Positions 1 to 11,200 are shown, numbered from the stretch's first letter. The stretch is 64,000 bases of DNA from an uncultured Clostridia bacterium (GCA_934487205.1 CAKSRS010000002.1:1-64000); one strand, 5' to 3'. Numbers and translations are program-made. Notes: generated by a model not told the origin, from the letters alone.

Positions 1-389
1 TCACGGTCAAAATCGAGCAAAACCTCGGTATGATTTACGTCAAGTCCCTGTACCATTTCCCCGTCAAGGTAGATTAATCCCTGCGGATTTAATGCGTCCC
101 AGTCGCCGTTTTTGCCGGTTATGACCGACAAAACGCAGCTTTTCCCATCCGCATAAGACGGTGTTTTTACAGTAAATTTGAACCAAAAATGCTTGTCAAC
201 ACCGCCAGCGCGGGTGCCTTTTTCAAAAGCGCTCCACGAAAGCGATTGATCGGGTATATTCTCACATGCGTAACACTCCTTGTATTCACAAGGAGTGTAT
301 AAGATATTTGGTATTTCGACTGCATTGTCCGAAACATATTTCTCTATCTCGCTACAAACTGTTTCAATCTTTTTGTCAATAAAATTCAT
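1..389 (-). CDS. GH38 alpha-mannosidase, N-terminal part (cut by window edge)
   Basis: Only the first 129 codons lie in the window. The start ATG at 389 has a GAGGTAG ribosome binding site just upstream. The visible part resembles the N-terminal beta-domain of bacterial GH38 alpha-mannosidases: it reads VITGKNGDWDALNPQGLIYL and then DGEMVQGLDVNHTEVLLDF, matching the family pattern of a 'DGxxxxGlDxNHxE' strand before the catalytic domain. The catalytic Asp and zinc ligands are beyond the edge. GH38 enzymes remove alpha-linked mannose from oligosaccharides. There is no signal peptide, so it would act in the cytoplasm on imported sugars. It is the last visible gene of the long minus-strand run, 43 bp after the preceding gene. 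Confidence 0.72.
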   Translation of the reverse strand, partial: MNFIDKKIETVCSEIEKYVSDNAVEIPNILYTPCEYKECYACENIPDQSLSWSAFEKGTRAGGVDKHFWFKFTVKTPSYADGKSCVLSVITGKNGDWDALNPQGLIYLDGEMVQGLDVNHTEVLLDFDR

Positions 390-432
390 TTTCTACCTCG
401 TTTTTCAAATGCTTTTACTTAATTTGCAGTTA

Positions 433-2370
433 TCACAGCATCAGCATTGCATAGTATAGTGCAAAATCCTGGTCGTTTGCCCATTCATCATAAAATTCAC
501 CGCACACGCTATCAACATAATACGGCAAAACATACGCGCATGACGCCGAACCGTCCGGGAAGAAAAGGCACATACAATTTCTTATGCAGTTTTCAGCATA
601 TTTTTTGTATTCATCATCGCCCGACAAGGCATAGTAGCTGTAATTCGAATACGCCGAAAGGCAGCTCCAATAATGCAGCGTATCGGCAAACAGTGCGGCT
701 TTTCCGAACCAGTAATCGTCCCAATATCTTGTCGGTATTCCGTTGAACCGATAATCGGGCTGCATGCCGTCAAAACGGCGCAGCGGAGCCATATGCTGAC
801 TGACTTTTTCTATATAGTTTTTATCATTTTTGATAAGTCCGGCAGCGGTAATAACGGTAACCGCCGGCGTGACTATCGTCTGTTCGTATATCATCTCATG
901 CGGCGGATAATTCAAGCCGATTTTTATCATATTTTCCGCATGAGTTATAAACAGTTCTTCAACTTCCTTCTCCTCCGCTCTGTTTGCCTTCCGCAGCACT
1001 TCGCAGATAAAGCTCGGATTTACCGCATTCGGATAAAATGTTTTGCCGCCTTCCCGATAGAATTCGCGTACAATATTAACAAGTATATCCAAATACTCGG
1101 ACTCTTTGGTAAGTTCGTAAAGTTCCGCCATCAGCATCATTACCCACGGAGCATTATACAAGCGCTTGCGGGTGGGATCCATGCCTATATTATCATACAC
1201 ATGACCCGTATTGACATCAACAAACTCCCGCTTAACAAATTCGACCCACTTCATAAGGCTGTCATAAGCTTTTTTGTTTTCATGCGTTTGCAGATACTTT
1301 GCAATCAGAAGTCCCATACCGACTCTTTCCCGCGATGCATTATGGTCGGCATGCCGATATCCGAAAAATTGTTTTTCTTCCTTAACATCATAAACAAGAT
1401 AAGCGCCGTCAAGCCTGCTGCCCTCTTTATGATACTGCTGTTTATCAACGATATAGTTTATTCTTTTTTCCGTCAGTTCCTCTAAACCGAGCGAAGCAAA
1501 AAGCGTTATATGCGTTCTTATTCCGTCAACCGTGATTTTAAAAACATGTTCACCTAAGCGCTTTGGCTTATACTTTACAAATATCCGTCCGCCGCTGCCC
1601 GTAAAATCCACAGGATTGCCGCCGCACTCAATTTCGGCATCGGTTCCTTTGAAATCAAAACAAAATTCTTCGTCGCCCATAACCGTATATTTATCAATGT
1701 TTAAGTCAAGATTTTTATCCCCCAGTTTCCGGAAGAAATCTTCCGTTCCCGCATGCACAAAAACCTTCCACTTCAGTACATATTCTTCATCGGGAAACAG
1801 CTCCGGAAGTTCCGGGTGAACAATGATATTCCCTCTCCGCGCATGTGTTATCGTCTGATTTTCCCTGTCAATGCTGTACGCATTAAGCGAACCTTCAAGA
1901 AGTACCATACCGATATTCTTATCCGAATCGCCTTGCCGCAGCGCATTTATCCAGCTGATTTCTTCCCCGCACCATACATGCGCGTTGCACTTATTTGTCA
2001 GGCTGTATTCCGCCGTGTGATATTCATCGCAAAGGGGCGTATATATTCCCACGTCGCCCTTATTGAAAAACATTTCATGCCCCGATATGTTTTTAAAAGT
2101 GTACTTTTCCAAATAATTGCCTTCATCATCAAAACTCCGCTCAAGCACAACTTTTAACTCATCATTAGCAAAAACACTGCACGTTTCCTCGCAGGAAATC
2201 AGCTTAAAATTATTAAAAAACGTTTTGGGCTCGCCGCATATCGCATTAAGTTCCCCCCAATGCCTTTTGCGCCCGCACCAATCCATATTATACTCGTCGC
2301 CGACAATTATCATTGAGCTGACTCCGCCGCTGTTTGTATCAACTTTTATATCAAAAATCTTACTTTTCAT
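433..2370 (-). CDS. Putative (alpha/alpha)-barrel glycan-active enzyme
   Basis: A 645-residue cytoplasmic protein without signal peptide that I cannot assign to a named family. The N-terminal half (about 1-290) reads as beta-sandwich. The C-terminal half has regularly spaced Trp/Tyr-rich helices, for example PTRYWDDYWFGKAALFADTL near 555-575 and the Asp/Glu-rich end GEFYDEWANDQDFALYYAML. This layout is typical of six-hairpin glycosidases and related lyases. Its place between the YesM/YesN regulators and a GH38 enzyme supports a role in breaking down imported oligosaccharides. The start is supported by an AAGGAG site upstream of the ATG at 2370, only 6 bp after the stop of the sensor kinase gene, suggesting translational linkage. 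The catalytic residues and the substrate are unknown. Confidence 0.6.
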   Translation of the reverse strand: MKSKIFDIKVDTNSGGVSSMIIVGDEYNMDWCGRKRHWGELNAICGEPKTFFNNFKLISCEETCSVFANDELKVVLERSFDDEGNYLEKYTFKNISGHEMFFNKGDVGIYTPLCDEYHTAEYSLTNKCNAHVWCGEEISWINALRQGDSDKNIGMVLLEGSLNAYSIDRENQTITHARRGNIIVHPELPELFPDEEYVLKWKVFVHAGTEDFFRKLGDKNLDLNIDKYTVMGDEEFCFDFKGTDAEIECGGNPVDFTGSGGRIFVKYKPKRLGEHVFKITVDGIRTHITLFASLGLEELTEKRINYIVDKQQYHKEGSRLDGAYLVYDVKEEKQFFGYRHADHNASRERVGMGLLIAKYLQTHENKKAYDSLMKWVEFVKREFVDVNTGHVYDNIGMDPTRKRLYNAPWVMMLMAELYELTKESEYLDILVNIVREFYREGGKTFYPNAVNPSFICEVLRKANRAEEKEVEELFITHAENMIKIGLNYPPHEMIYEQTIVTPAVTVITAAGLIKNDKNYIEKVSQHMAPLRRFDGMQPDYRFNGIPTRYWDDYWFGKAALFADTLHYWSCLSAYSNYSYYALSGDDEYKKYAENCIRNCMCLFFPDGSASCAYVLPYYVDSVCGEFYDEWANDQDFALYYAMLML

Positions 2371-2376
2371 TCTTGC

Positions 2377-4191
2377 TTACTCCTTAACCTTTTTTATATT
2401 TTTCCCCAAAGATTCTTTTCGTGGCATAACAAATTCAGTGTCGCCGTTTATATTTTCCGCCCGGAAATCTTTTATCGGCAATTCAACCGTCACTTTACAG
2501 CCGTGCCCCGCCGAACTCTCGATTTTGACAACGGCGTCTTTGCCATAGTGCAGATACAGACGGTTTTTGATATTTTTAAGAGCGTAACCGCTGTCATCAT
2601 TGTAATCTATATCCGACGCCAACATTCTGTTCAGCGCACTAACCTTCTCTTCCTCAATACCGCACCCGTTATCAGCGACTTCGAAATGCAGGAAGTCATT
2701 TTTGCGCTTTGCCGATACCTTTATTTCGCCGTCCTTACACCCGAACAAGCCGTGATTGATTGCATTTTCCACAAGCGGCTGTATTAATAATTTCGGCATT
2801 TCGCACTTGGCAATGCTCTGGTCGATGTCGATTTCAAACCTGAATTTGTCGCCGTAGCGTATCTTTTCAATAGCAACATAGTTCTTAATGTGTTCTATTT
2901 CACGCTCTACTGTGGTTATCTCACACCCGTCGTTTAAAACATGGTCTATAAATTCCGCCAAAGACGCAGTCATCTCCGCCGCCTTTTCCGTATTGCCCAT
3001 CTGCACAAGGAAATATATCGAGTCCAAAACATTATGCAGAAAATGAGAATTGAGCTGCTCCTGCAAAGTCCTCAGCTGAGACGCAAAATGCAAACTCTTT
3101 TCATAGCTGACCTGCTGCATAAGTTCGTTAATGCTGTCCATCATCGTGTTAAAGCATCTTCCGATTTGCTCTATTTCATCATCACGCCCGCAATCTTCCC
3201 AGCGCACATTCATGTCCTTATTCTGCACTTGTTCTATTACGCCGTTAAGCTTATTAAGCGGACGCGTCAGCCACATGGTAAACAAAATCGCAAATACCGC
3301 AAATACCGCTATTATAAGCGAAATGGTAATCCACATTGTATTTTTAAATACATACAAATCCTCAATCATCGTCTTGTTATCTATGACGGTAACGAAAACC
3401 CAGTTGTTTAAAAACATGGTGTCGTATATTACGGCATTTTTATCATCATAAATTCTGCCCTTTTCCTTTTTGAAAACCGTGTATTTACCTTCAATTGACG
3501 GGTCTTTATCAAAAACCGTGCGTCCCTGTTTGTCAACTATATATGTATATATGCTGTTTGCACGGTTGATATTTTTGATTTCTCTTTCAATATACTCTGT
3601 TTTCAGATTAATTGCCAGTATTCCGACCGGTTTCATGGCCTTGTCCAGCACGGTTTTTGCCATAGTGAAAACCTGGGTATCCGTTGCGCTGCGGAACAGC
3701 TCACGCTTGTGCGACGGGTACCATATTAAGTACGGTTCGGCATCTATCGCCTCTTTGTACCACAGAATATCCGCCAATGTTTGGCTGTTTCTAATTTTAT
3801 AGGGGTATTCGTAAAATATACACCCATCATTACGTATAAAAATAATACTGTCAATCAAATCGGAATTGTTAAAACGCTCATTTTCAAATATATTGGTAAT
3901 TTCCAGCCTTTCCTGAATGGTTGGTTCACCCCTTCTCAACGCTATGCTTGAAAAGGTTTCATTTTTCTCCACCTTGCTGACTTGTTCCAACACATAATTC
4001 AGACGCTGCTCAACAACACTCATGGTTTGCTTAACTATGAGTTCGTTTTGCTCAATATATTTCTCGTTCCAGAATTTATGCAGATTGGAAACGGTTATTT
4101 TGCATGAAAATACTATTGACAGCGAAAAGCTCAACAGAATAATCAATATCATTTTTGTCCGAATGGAAAAATGCCTTTTAATTTTTCTCAC
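2377..4191 (-). CDS. YesM-type sensor histidine kinase
   Basis: A 604-residue membrane sensor. Transmembrane segment 1 lies at about 12-34 and segment 2 at about 285-307, with an extracellular sensor domain of about 250 residues between them. A HAMP linker follows (about 305-358). The His-kinase core has the phosphoacceptor at His383 in the motif LQEQLNSHFLHNVLDS (family consensus LQxQINPHFLYNTLxS), then an ATPase domain with an N-box (LIQPLVENAINHG) and a G-box (DNGCGIE). It should autophosphorylate and pass the phosphate to the AraC-type regulator encoded 15 bp upstream. Kinases of this family usually sit beside CUT1 sugar ABC transporters, as here, and commonly respond to oligosaccharides. 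The actual ligand cannot be read from the sequence. Confidence 0.9.
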   Translation of the reverse strand: MRKIKRHFSIRTKMILIILLSFSLSIVFSCKITVSNLHKFWNEKYIEQNELIVKQTMSVVEQRLNYVLEQVSKVEKNETFSSIALRRGEPTIQERLEITNIFENERFNNSDLIDSIIFIRNDGCIFYEYPYKIRNSQTLADILWYKEAIDAEPYLIWYPSHKRELFRSATDTQVFTMAKTVLDKAMKPVGILAINLKTEYIEREIKNINRANSIYTYIVDKQGRTVFDKDPSIEGKYTVFKKEKGRIYDDKNAVIYDTMFLNNWVFVTVIDNKTMIEDLYVFKNTMWITISLIIAVFAVFAILFTMWLTRPLNKLNGVIEQVQNKDMNVRWEDCGRDDEIEQIGRCFNTMMDSINELMQQVSYEKSLHFASQLRTLQEQLNSHFLHNVLDSIYFLVQMGNTEKAAEMTASLAEFIDHVLNDGCEITTVEREIEHIKNYVAIEKIRYGDKFRFEIDIDQSIAKCEMPKLLIQPLVENAINHGLFGCKDGEIKVSAKRKNDFLHFEVADNGCGIEEEKVSALNRMLASDIDYNDDSGYALKNIKNRLYLHYGKDAVVKIESSAGHGCKVTVELPIKDFRAENINGDTEFVMPRKESLGKNIKKVKE

Positions 4192-4206
4192 CTCCGCAAA
4201 AACGCC

Positions 4207-5385
4207 CTATTTCCCAAAATTCTTACGGTATTCCGAAATAGTTTGACCGGTATATTTTTTAAACAGACGTCCAAAATACCGTGCATTATCATACCCCACA
4301 AGAGCAGCAATTTCATAACTTTTCATATCGGAATCCTTTAATATTTTTTTTGCTTTATCTATACGAATATGCTCAACATATGTCGAAAACTTCAGCCCTG
4401 TTCTGTTATGAAAAATCCGCGAAAAATAGCTCGGGTTCATATTAACATGCTTGGAAACCGTGTTGAGCGACACATCATATGCAAGATTATCATCAATATA
4501 TTTTTTCGCCATGGTTATCGCAGACTCCAACTCCTGTTTATCGTCCGATTGCTTTGTATTATCCGATTTATTGCCGACAGCCTCAAGATAAGATGTGCGG
4601 ATACTAAGTAGGTTTTCCGCCTCGCCGCCTACCCCTACACGAACGATTATATTAAGCGCCTCCTCAATCTGCATCCGCGCACTGTCGACCTGCTTTGCAA
4701 ACTTATCCGGCGTCATATCAAGCGATACCAAAAGCACCACATTCCCCAAATTATCCTCAAAAATTTCTTTGCTGACATCGGTGAAAAATTCATCTAAAAT
4801 ATTCATTATGCCGTAACATATCAGCACGGTGTCGCGCAATTTGTTCCAATCAGAGTTTTCATATTGGCTGTAACTGAATACCGCAACCGCAAAAGGCGGA
4901 TTCTGAACTTCCAGTTTAACCTTTTTTAAAAGATTATCAACGTTACCGACATTTGAATTGATTAAATCATTTAACAGAGTCTTGGTAACCTTTTTATTCA
5001 TATCCCGCGATATTTCAATTTCATGTAAAGCCTTTTTTACCGAATCGACAATCTCGTGTATTCTTGTGGGTTTCACCAAAAATTCCCTGATGCCGATTTT
5101 CATTGCATTTCGGGCATACTCAAACTCATTGTAACCGCTCATTATGATAATTTCGGTTTTGGGCGAAATCTCCCGTACTTTTTTCGCAAGCTGCAATCCG
5201 TCGCAATCCGGCATGCGGATATCCGTCAATATTATGTCCGGCGCTTTTTCACGCACAATTTCCAGCGCCTGTATTCCGTTTTCCGCCTCTATTACGCTGC
5301 TGAATCCGAGAGACTTCCAATCATAACTCTCTACAATACCTTTTCTGATAATCAATTCATCATCAACAACCAACATCGTGTACAT
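4207..5385 (-). CDS. YesN-type AraC response regulator
   Basis: A 392-residue response regulator. The N-terminal receiver domain (1-120) has the acidic pair Asp8/Asp9, the phosphoacceptor Asp55 in LTDIRMP and the conserved Lys in FLVKPT near 105. A middle region of unknown fold (about 130-280) leads to a C-terminal AraC-type double helix-turn-helix (about 290-392), with NMNPSYFSRIFHNRTGLKF and a second helix pair ending GYDNARYFGRLFKKYTG. It probably activates the sugar-utilisation genes around it when phosphorylated by the adjacent kinase. It is the only AraC-family regulator in the window, so it is the obvious candidate to bind the shared promoter element at 28917, 32203 and 32357. That link is inference. 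Confidence 0.92.
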   Translation of the reverse strand: MYTMLVVDDELIIRKGIVESYDWKSLGFSSVIEAENGIQALEIVREKAPDIILTDIRMPDCDGLQLAKKVREISPKTEIIIMSGYNEFEYARNAMKIGIREFLVKPTRIHEIVDSVKKALHEIEISRDMNKKVTKTLLNDLINSNVGNVDNLLKKVKLEVQNPPFAVAVFSYSQYENSDWNKLRDTVLICYGIMNILDEFFTDVSKEIFEDNLGNVVLLVSLDMTPDKFAKQVDSARMQIEEALNIIVRVGVGGEAENLLSIRTSYLEAVGNKSDNTKQSDDKQELESAITMAKKYIDDNLAYDVSLNTVSKHVNMNPSYFSRIFHNRTGLKFSTYVEHIRIDKAKKILKDSDMKSYEIAALVGYDNARYFGRLFKKYTGQTISEYRKNFGK

Positions 5386-5426
5386 ATAGTACCCTCCATA
5401 ATCATTGCCTTGTTTGATACTAAATT

Positions 5427-6899
5427 TTAATACTTTATCTCTAACAGTTTGATATCGCCCTGCGACAATTTCTCCGACAATGTATATTCTTCACCCTTAT
5501 ATAATATGTAATTGCTTTTATTCAGCCGTGATTTATCCAGCAATTTATTTAAAATTCTTATATTCACATAATCGGGGTTTCCCATATTTTTCCATAATTC
5601 ATACGGACTGCCGCTCTCATCATCGACGCTGCTGACATTGCATACCGCCGTTTCAGATTCTATCCCCGTCATTTCAATTTTAACAGTTTCCTTTTTATCC
5701 GATTTCTTTTCGTCCGGCTCTTTGTAGTAATAAAGCAGTATCCTTAAAACGCCGTCCCCATCGGCGGCAATTGCACCTATGCCGTCCTTTTTGTTCTCCC
5801 ACAATATCTGCGGCTCATTCCCGACCAGCTTATTAAGAAGGAAAAATGCATTATAGCTGCTTTTGGGAACATCGTTCACGTTAAAAAGTCCGTATCCGCC
5901 GTGAAACGGAGTATAATGAAAATTTGCTTCTTCATAAATATCCGACAAATCCCAATATAACGATCCGTCAATAATATCCTTTACATCATCAAATATTTTT
6001 ACAATATACGCGCCGTTGTTTTTCTCGTCATGATTTTCCGCCAGCGGTCCGGCGCTCGAATTCCATTCGCCCATGATTACGGGCAAGCCGCGCAGCGACG
6101 ATTTTTCAACCAGTTCTTTTACCCCGCGGTACAGCTTAAGCATGATATTTGAACTTTGAAGCGCAACGTCACTGTAGTCGCCTTCCAAAAATGCCAAATC
6201 GCTTGGGTACGCATGCGTGGAAATAAAATCACAAGGCACTCTTTTAAATTCCGTCACCGCCGAGCCCGTCTCGATATGTTCGATAAATTCCTTAATCCAC
6301 AGGCATTTGCTTGTCGCAGGACCGCCCACGCGAAGATTTTTATTTACCCGTTTTATTGCGGTAGCGGTATAATCATAAAGTTCGAAATAGTCCTCCATAG
6401 TTCCGTCAAAAAATATGTCCGGCTCATTCCAAACCTCAAAAAACCACTTCTCAACACAGTTTACGCCGTATCTGTCAATAACATGTTCAATAATTTTTTC
6501 AATTAAGTATGTCCATTTATCATATGAATTAGGGATTGTTATATCCGCTTTATAAAAACAAATTCTGCGGTCCCCGCTCGAAAGTTTCGGCGGGCAGAAA
6601 CTTATCTCAAAAAAAGGTAAACAGCCGCAGGAAATAACTTTATCAAATATTACATCGAATTTTTCAAAATTAACACCCGGATTTCCGGTTTCATCTTCGG
6701 CATAAACGCCCAAATCGCCCGACAAAATGTTATGAAAACGAATATACTTAAATCCGCACCCATCGGCTGCCTTTTTTGCCTGACAAGCCAAATCCTCTCT
6801 CAGCCAAAGTTTTGCATGACAAGTATTCACGCCGAACGTCCACGGCCTATTAAGCGGCTTGTCTGCGTTTTTTCTGTCTATTTTAATCTTCATTTCCAT
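5427..6899 (-). CDS. GH39 family glycosidase (beta-xylosidase-like)
   Basis: A cytoplasmic clan GH-A enzyme of about 490 residues. The likely acid/base is the Glu in FFEVWNEPD (residue 159 from this start) and the likely nucleophile is the Glu in VIMGEWNSS (residue 278). The segment DGSLYWDLSDIYEE is also typical of GH39. Family members include beta-xylosidases and alpha-L-iduronidases; the sugar cleaved here is not certain. I place the start at 6899 (MEMKIK) because an AAGGGG ribosome binding site lies 7 bases upstream. The open frame reaches to 6917, but that would put the site inside the coding region. The enzyme follows the secreted protein gene after an 84-bp gap that contains a long hairpin. 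Confidence 0.85.
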   Translation of the reverse strand: MEMKIKIDRKNADKPLNRPWTFGVNTCHAKLWLREDLACQAKKAADGCGFKYIRFHNILSGDLGVYAEDETGNPGVNFEKFDVIFDKVISCGCLPFFEISFCPPKLSSGDRRICFYKADITIPNSYDKWTYLIEKIIEHVIDRYGVNCVEKWFFEVWNEPDIFFDGTMEDYFELYDYTATAIKRVNKNLRVGGPATSKCLWIKEFIEHIETGSAVTEFKRVPCDFISTHAYPSDLAFLEGDYSDVALQSSNIMLKLYRGVKELVEKSSLRGLPVIMGEWNSSAGPLAENHDEKNNGAYIVKIFDDVKDIIDGSLYWDLSDIYEEANFHYTPFHGGYGLFNVNDVPKSSYNAFFLLNKLVGNEPQILWENKKDGIGAIAADGDGVLRILLYYYKEPDEKKSDKKETVKIEMTGIESETAVCNVSSVDDESGSPYELWKNMGNPDYVNIRILNKLLDKSRLNKSNYILYKGEEYTLSEKLSQGDIKLLEIKY

Positions 6900-6938
6900 A
6901 CTTTTTCCCCTTTTCATAAATATATATTAAGCCACAAT

Positions 6939-6976
6939 ATCCCGTCAGTCATGCATAAATGCACAACTAACGGGAT
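6939..6976 (-). promoter_or_regulatory. Intercistronic hairpin
   Basis: The outer arms ATCCCGT and ACGGGAT (6939-6945, 6970-6976) extend to 11 pairs with one G-U wobble, and an inner GCAT/ATGC stem closes the loop. No T-run follows on the minus strand, so it is more likely an mRNA processing or stabilising stem between the secreted-protein gene and the GH39 gene than a terminator. Confidence 0.45.
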
Positions 6977-6983
6977 TGCATTT

Positions 6984-8210
6984 CTATTTAGCCGGCTGCA
7001 TTGTTAATGCATCTGTAATCGGAACTATTTGATTGGTATCGCTCCAGAAAAATAATTTAAATTTCGGTATATCTGATGCACTTGAAATATTAAATTTCGC
7101 CGTTTTTCCATCTGCCGCAACATTGTATACTGCTACATCTTCAATGCGTTTATTTTCGCCTTCCTTATATGCTGCAAGTATCGCATTAAGTGCCGCACCC
7201 GTATTATTTATAATCGGAACTTCAACCGTATATCCGTCATCGGTTTTGGTAAATTCAGCCTCATTCTCGGAAACATCTACCGCCTTTTGCCAAATATCAA
7301 GGTTTGAAACAAGCATTTGGAATCCGCTGCATACTACATAAAATCTCTTGTTGATTTTGCCGAAACCCGCATTGGGGATTCCGTAACTTTTAATCTTTTT
7401 CCATGTATCCGCATCTTCAAACTTCATATAAATACTCATAACATCGCCGACTACAACAACTTTGCAGTTTATTACCTGATTCCAGTAAGTTGTCTTTCCG
7501 TTTTCCGTCACGCTTTCAATATACTCTGCTCCCGTGATTGAATCGGTTTTGGTTACAACCGCTGCACCGGGATAATCTGCCGCCGTATTTGTGTTGATAA
7601 CCGCTGCGCGCGTCGATATTTCCCCATCGGCAGCGCCCGAAGGAAGCGTCACATTCTGCATATCCAGCGCCCCATCTAAGCGAACATAATTTTGCCCCGA
7701 ATAGCCGTTCTGCAATTCCTGAATGGGCAAACTATTATCAATAAGTCCGAAATCAAAGCTTGATTTACGTCCGGCGGTCTCATTCCAGGTATTCAAAGCC
7801 TGAATATCAAAGGTGACCGCAAAATTTTTATAACTTCCGCCCGTAAATTGCAGTATTCTTCCGCCGGTCTCTGCCTGAATTGATTTGTGATATATTCCCG
7901 TTCTGCCGCGCGTATTCCTTGAAAGACTTGTAATATTGCTATACACGCCGCTGCCGGTTTTCTCTAATGATAACGGTGTGTTATAATCCATATATGTAGC
8001 CCAGCCCGGTTTTTCGGTATTTCCGGCAGTAAAGGTCCACTTTGCCGCATCTGATGTAACATCTCCGGCTGCCTTCAGCCAAGTGTCGTTCATATTAACA
8101 TTCCTATATGTTTCCGGATATGCAGTTTCTGCACTTACCGATATCGTTTGAGCAGCTGTTACACTAAATATTATACTTGTCGCAACAATCGCTGATAATA
8201 CCTTTTTCAT
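6984..8210 (-). CDS. Secreted protein made almost entirely of the shared N-terminal module
   Basis: A 408-residue exported protein with a signal peptide (about 1-28, ending SVSA). Residues about 35-310 are the module also found in four other proteins of this window. Its marks are RGRTGIYHKSIQ, GGRILQFTGGSYKNFAVTFD, LPSGAADGEIS, NQVINCKVVVVGDVMSIYMK and FQMLVSNLDIW. The module looks like an all-beta, lectin-like sandwich. A short Ig-like tail follows (about 315-408). There is no catalytic domain, so the protein is probably a binding or surface component that works with the enzymes beside it. It lies 17 bp downstream of the GH-A enzyme gene, in the same operon. I do not know a family name for the module. 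Confidence 0.7.
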   Translation of the reverse strand: MKKVLSAIVATSIIFSVTAAQTISVSAETAYPETYRNVNMNDTWLKAAGDVTSDAAKWTFTAGNTEKPGWATYMDYNTPLSLEKTGSGVYSNITSLSRNTRGRTGIYHKSIQAETGGRILQFTGGSYKNFAVTFDIQALNTWNETAGRKSSFDFGLIDNSLPIQELQNGYSGQNYVRLDGALDMQNVTLPSGAADGEISTRAAVINTNTAADYPGAAVVTKTDSITGAEYIESVTENGKTTYWNQVINCKVVVVGDVMSIYMKFEDADTWKKIKSYGIPNAGFGKINKRFYVVCSGFQMLVSNLDIWQKAVDVSENEAEFTKTDDGYTVEVPIINNTGAALNAILAAYKEGENKRIEDVAVYNVAADGKTAKFNISSASDIPKFKLFFWSDTNQIVPITDALTMQPAK

Positions 8211-8227
8211 GTTAAAACCCTCCTCAA

Positions 8228-11200
8228 TTATCTGTTAAATTCATTTAAAATGCTGATTTTATCGTTATCAGTCAATTCCAATTCATCGTCCGATAAAATG
8301 ACAATACCATTACCTATTTCAGTATATACTTTTCCCAAAAGATTTGCAAGTGTCTTTGCGTCAATATATACTCTTCCATCTTTTTCCGCAAGAGCCGCCT
8401 TATCCGGCAATACTTCCGTGCTGTACTCTATTATTCCGTCATCTGCCGGAATGGTAGCTTTTTCATATGTGCACGTTCCGTCGCTGAGCGAAATTTCTAC
8501 ACTGTCCCACAAAAATGCCATGTTTATATTGCCGTCCAGATATCTTACGATTGCCTCGCTCGCTTCGCCGAGCGCTCTCAGCGGAACCATGATTCTGCCG
8601 TTTTCTTCATAAGTTGCAGTCGAATCATTGTAAAAATCAGCCTTTTTTCTCGACGCATTTCTACCGTAAACCCAATTACTGCCTACGCAAGCCATTGATG
8701 TTCTTTCAAGCTTGTTTCGCAGTTCCTCAGACAGTTGCATCTCGGTATTCGTGTTTACCTCGACTACCGTTAGCGAAAACGGACTTAATACAACCTTATC
8801 GGAAAATTCTCCGTTCAAATCTTTCGGCTGCGGAACAACCGACGGCATAGATGCATAAGAAATTTCGGTTGAATATTCAAGAAAATCGGGGAATGGCGTA
8901 TCACTCGCATACTCCCATACCGGTTTCAATTGTATATCTTTAACCGAAACTTCACAAGGATTTTCGGTAATATTTTGCAGTACAATTTTCTTTACGCCGT
9001 TTTTATCGCCGAATCCCCATGCCCGAACTTCTTCAATATCATATATGCGTTTTGCCTTGCCGGATCCGGTGGATTGCGAGAAAGCTCTCCCGCTCTCTAA
9101 ATTGACGCCGTAATAGTAGCTGTTTTCGTCAAGCACCTTTCCGACAGCGCCGAATGTGTAATACAGCGGCAAAACAGCATCTTCATCTGCCGTGTTATAT
9201 ACGCCGAACCCCTGACCATCTATCAGGCAATGATAGTTTGAGTATGTAACGTTTCTCAGCTTGACAAAATCCATAAGCGCGCCGGCATACACAATTCCGT
9301 TGCCCAAAGATTTCATATACTGCTGGCGTGACTTTTCGGCTGTACTTCCGCCGAACACATAGTTCGGCAAATCGCCGTATTCGGTAATCCATATTTCTTT
9401 ATCTTTAAACTGCGCACTTTGAACGATAGTTCCCGGTATCTTGGAGTACGTGTTTCCCGCCAGTCTTTCCAACAGTCCTGATTCACGCAAAGCCGAGAAG
9501 TTACCCGGGCCGCAGTACAAATGCACTACAATAGCGTCAAAATACTCCTGATTTGCCCAAAGCATCGAATTCCATGATGTCGCTCTTATGCCCTGGGTAT
9601 ATGCGTTTTTATCGAGGTCGGACGGATAGTTGTTTGGGTCGGCAGCAAGTACCGCCCATGTGTGATAATCCAGTATCGGCACGGCTACCCTTATATCGGG
9701 GTCGATTTCCTTGACCTTTTTGTAAAATTCTTTTAATCTGTCCACATAGTCAACAACCGTCGGAACCTGTTTTGCCGCACTTATGGCATACGTCTCGTTT
9801 CCGAACTCGATATCAAGACGTCCGCCGCCCGCATGCTGCTTCGCCTCAGCGACCAGTTCGACAAGGCGGTCTACCGGATATTCATCTTCCGGCAATGTCA
9901 TCGGCATGGCAAGTATCTGATTAAACCCGTTTTCCGACGCAAAATCCATTTGGTCGGCAATAGTGTACGGAGTTTTGTTCTTACTCAGCGACGGGTCGGT
10001 CGAGAGTCCGGTTTGGAAGTTCCACCGTCCGCTGAGACAGCCTCTCAGCGTGGTTGCTTTCATTCCGTGCATTGCGTCTTTAGTAATATTATTTACTTGT
10101 GCAAGACGTTCCGGCGTGGTTGCACCTGCGTTGTTTACGGTATTTAGGTTACCGCCGTAATGCATACCGAATATGTTTTCCGCAATCGGAAATCCGCTCC
10201 CGTCCATTGTGAGTTTTACAAAACTTGTATCGGGCGCGGGTTTTTCGGTAATGGTAAACACACACTCCGCGACCTTTCCGCCGTCAAGCGATGTTACGGT
10301 TACGGTTGACGTTCCCGGTTTCAGTCCCTTTATGGTTCGCTGCGTGTTATCCATGCCCTGCATCTCGATTACCGTCTCGTCCGACACATTCCACGAAAGC
10401 GTCTTTATATCCGCCTCATACGGCGAAATATTTGCGGTCAGATTTGTTCTTTCGCCGACATATCTTTCAAGAGCGTCGGCATTAAAATTAACCCCACTGA
10501 CATGCGAAATGGCACGGAACATCGCGGAATCAGAAAACGCACCGTTTGACGTTGCCGCTGTTATAACAGCGGAGCCGCCCTTTAACACCGTATATTTGCC
10601 GTCTTCCTCAACCTTGACAACTTCCTCATTATCGCTTTTCCATATAATGTCATAACCCGTGTTGTTTTTCGCGGTAAGTGTGCCCTGATTTCCCACATCA
10701 TCAATAACTCTTTTATTCGACATAATTACCGGATCGGAAGAATTGTTCCACACAATTACATCGGAGATTTCCACGCCGGCATTATACGACACAAATCCTA
10801 TCGTGCCGCGTTTCTTCTGCACATTATTAATGGTACTTATCTTAGTCCAATCAGCGTCGGTCAGTTTTTTAATCCATACATCCGCCGATTTGCCGGCAAC
10901 TCTGACTTTCATTCTGTAATCCGTATTGATTTCATTTTTATATTCAATAAGCTTTTGTTCCGAACTTCCGCCCGTCATATACGTAAATCCTGTAGGTCTT
11001 AACAAAAGGCTAAATGAACCATCACGGCAGTTAAATGCGAAATAGTTGTCTTCTTTATGATATATCGTGATTTTAAAACCGAATTCTGCTGTTATATCCT
11101 CAAAATTCTTATATGGATCATACCTTAATTTTGCACTTGAAAAACCTTTTCCCGACGTCATCTTTCCGTCTGACACATTCATGCCTTCACATTTCCAATC

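Noticed and set aside
673..1485. Plus-strand ORF of 270 codons opposite the 645-residue enzyme gene
   Set aside because: No ribosome binding site, composition without domains, and it is fully antisense to a well-supported gene.
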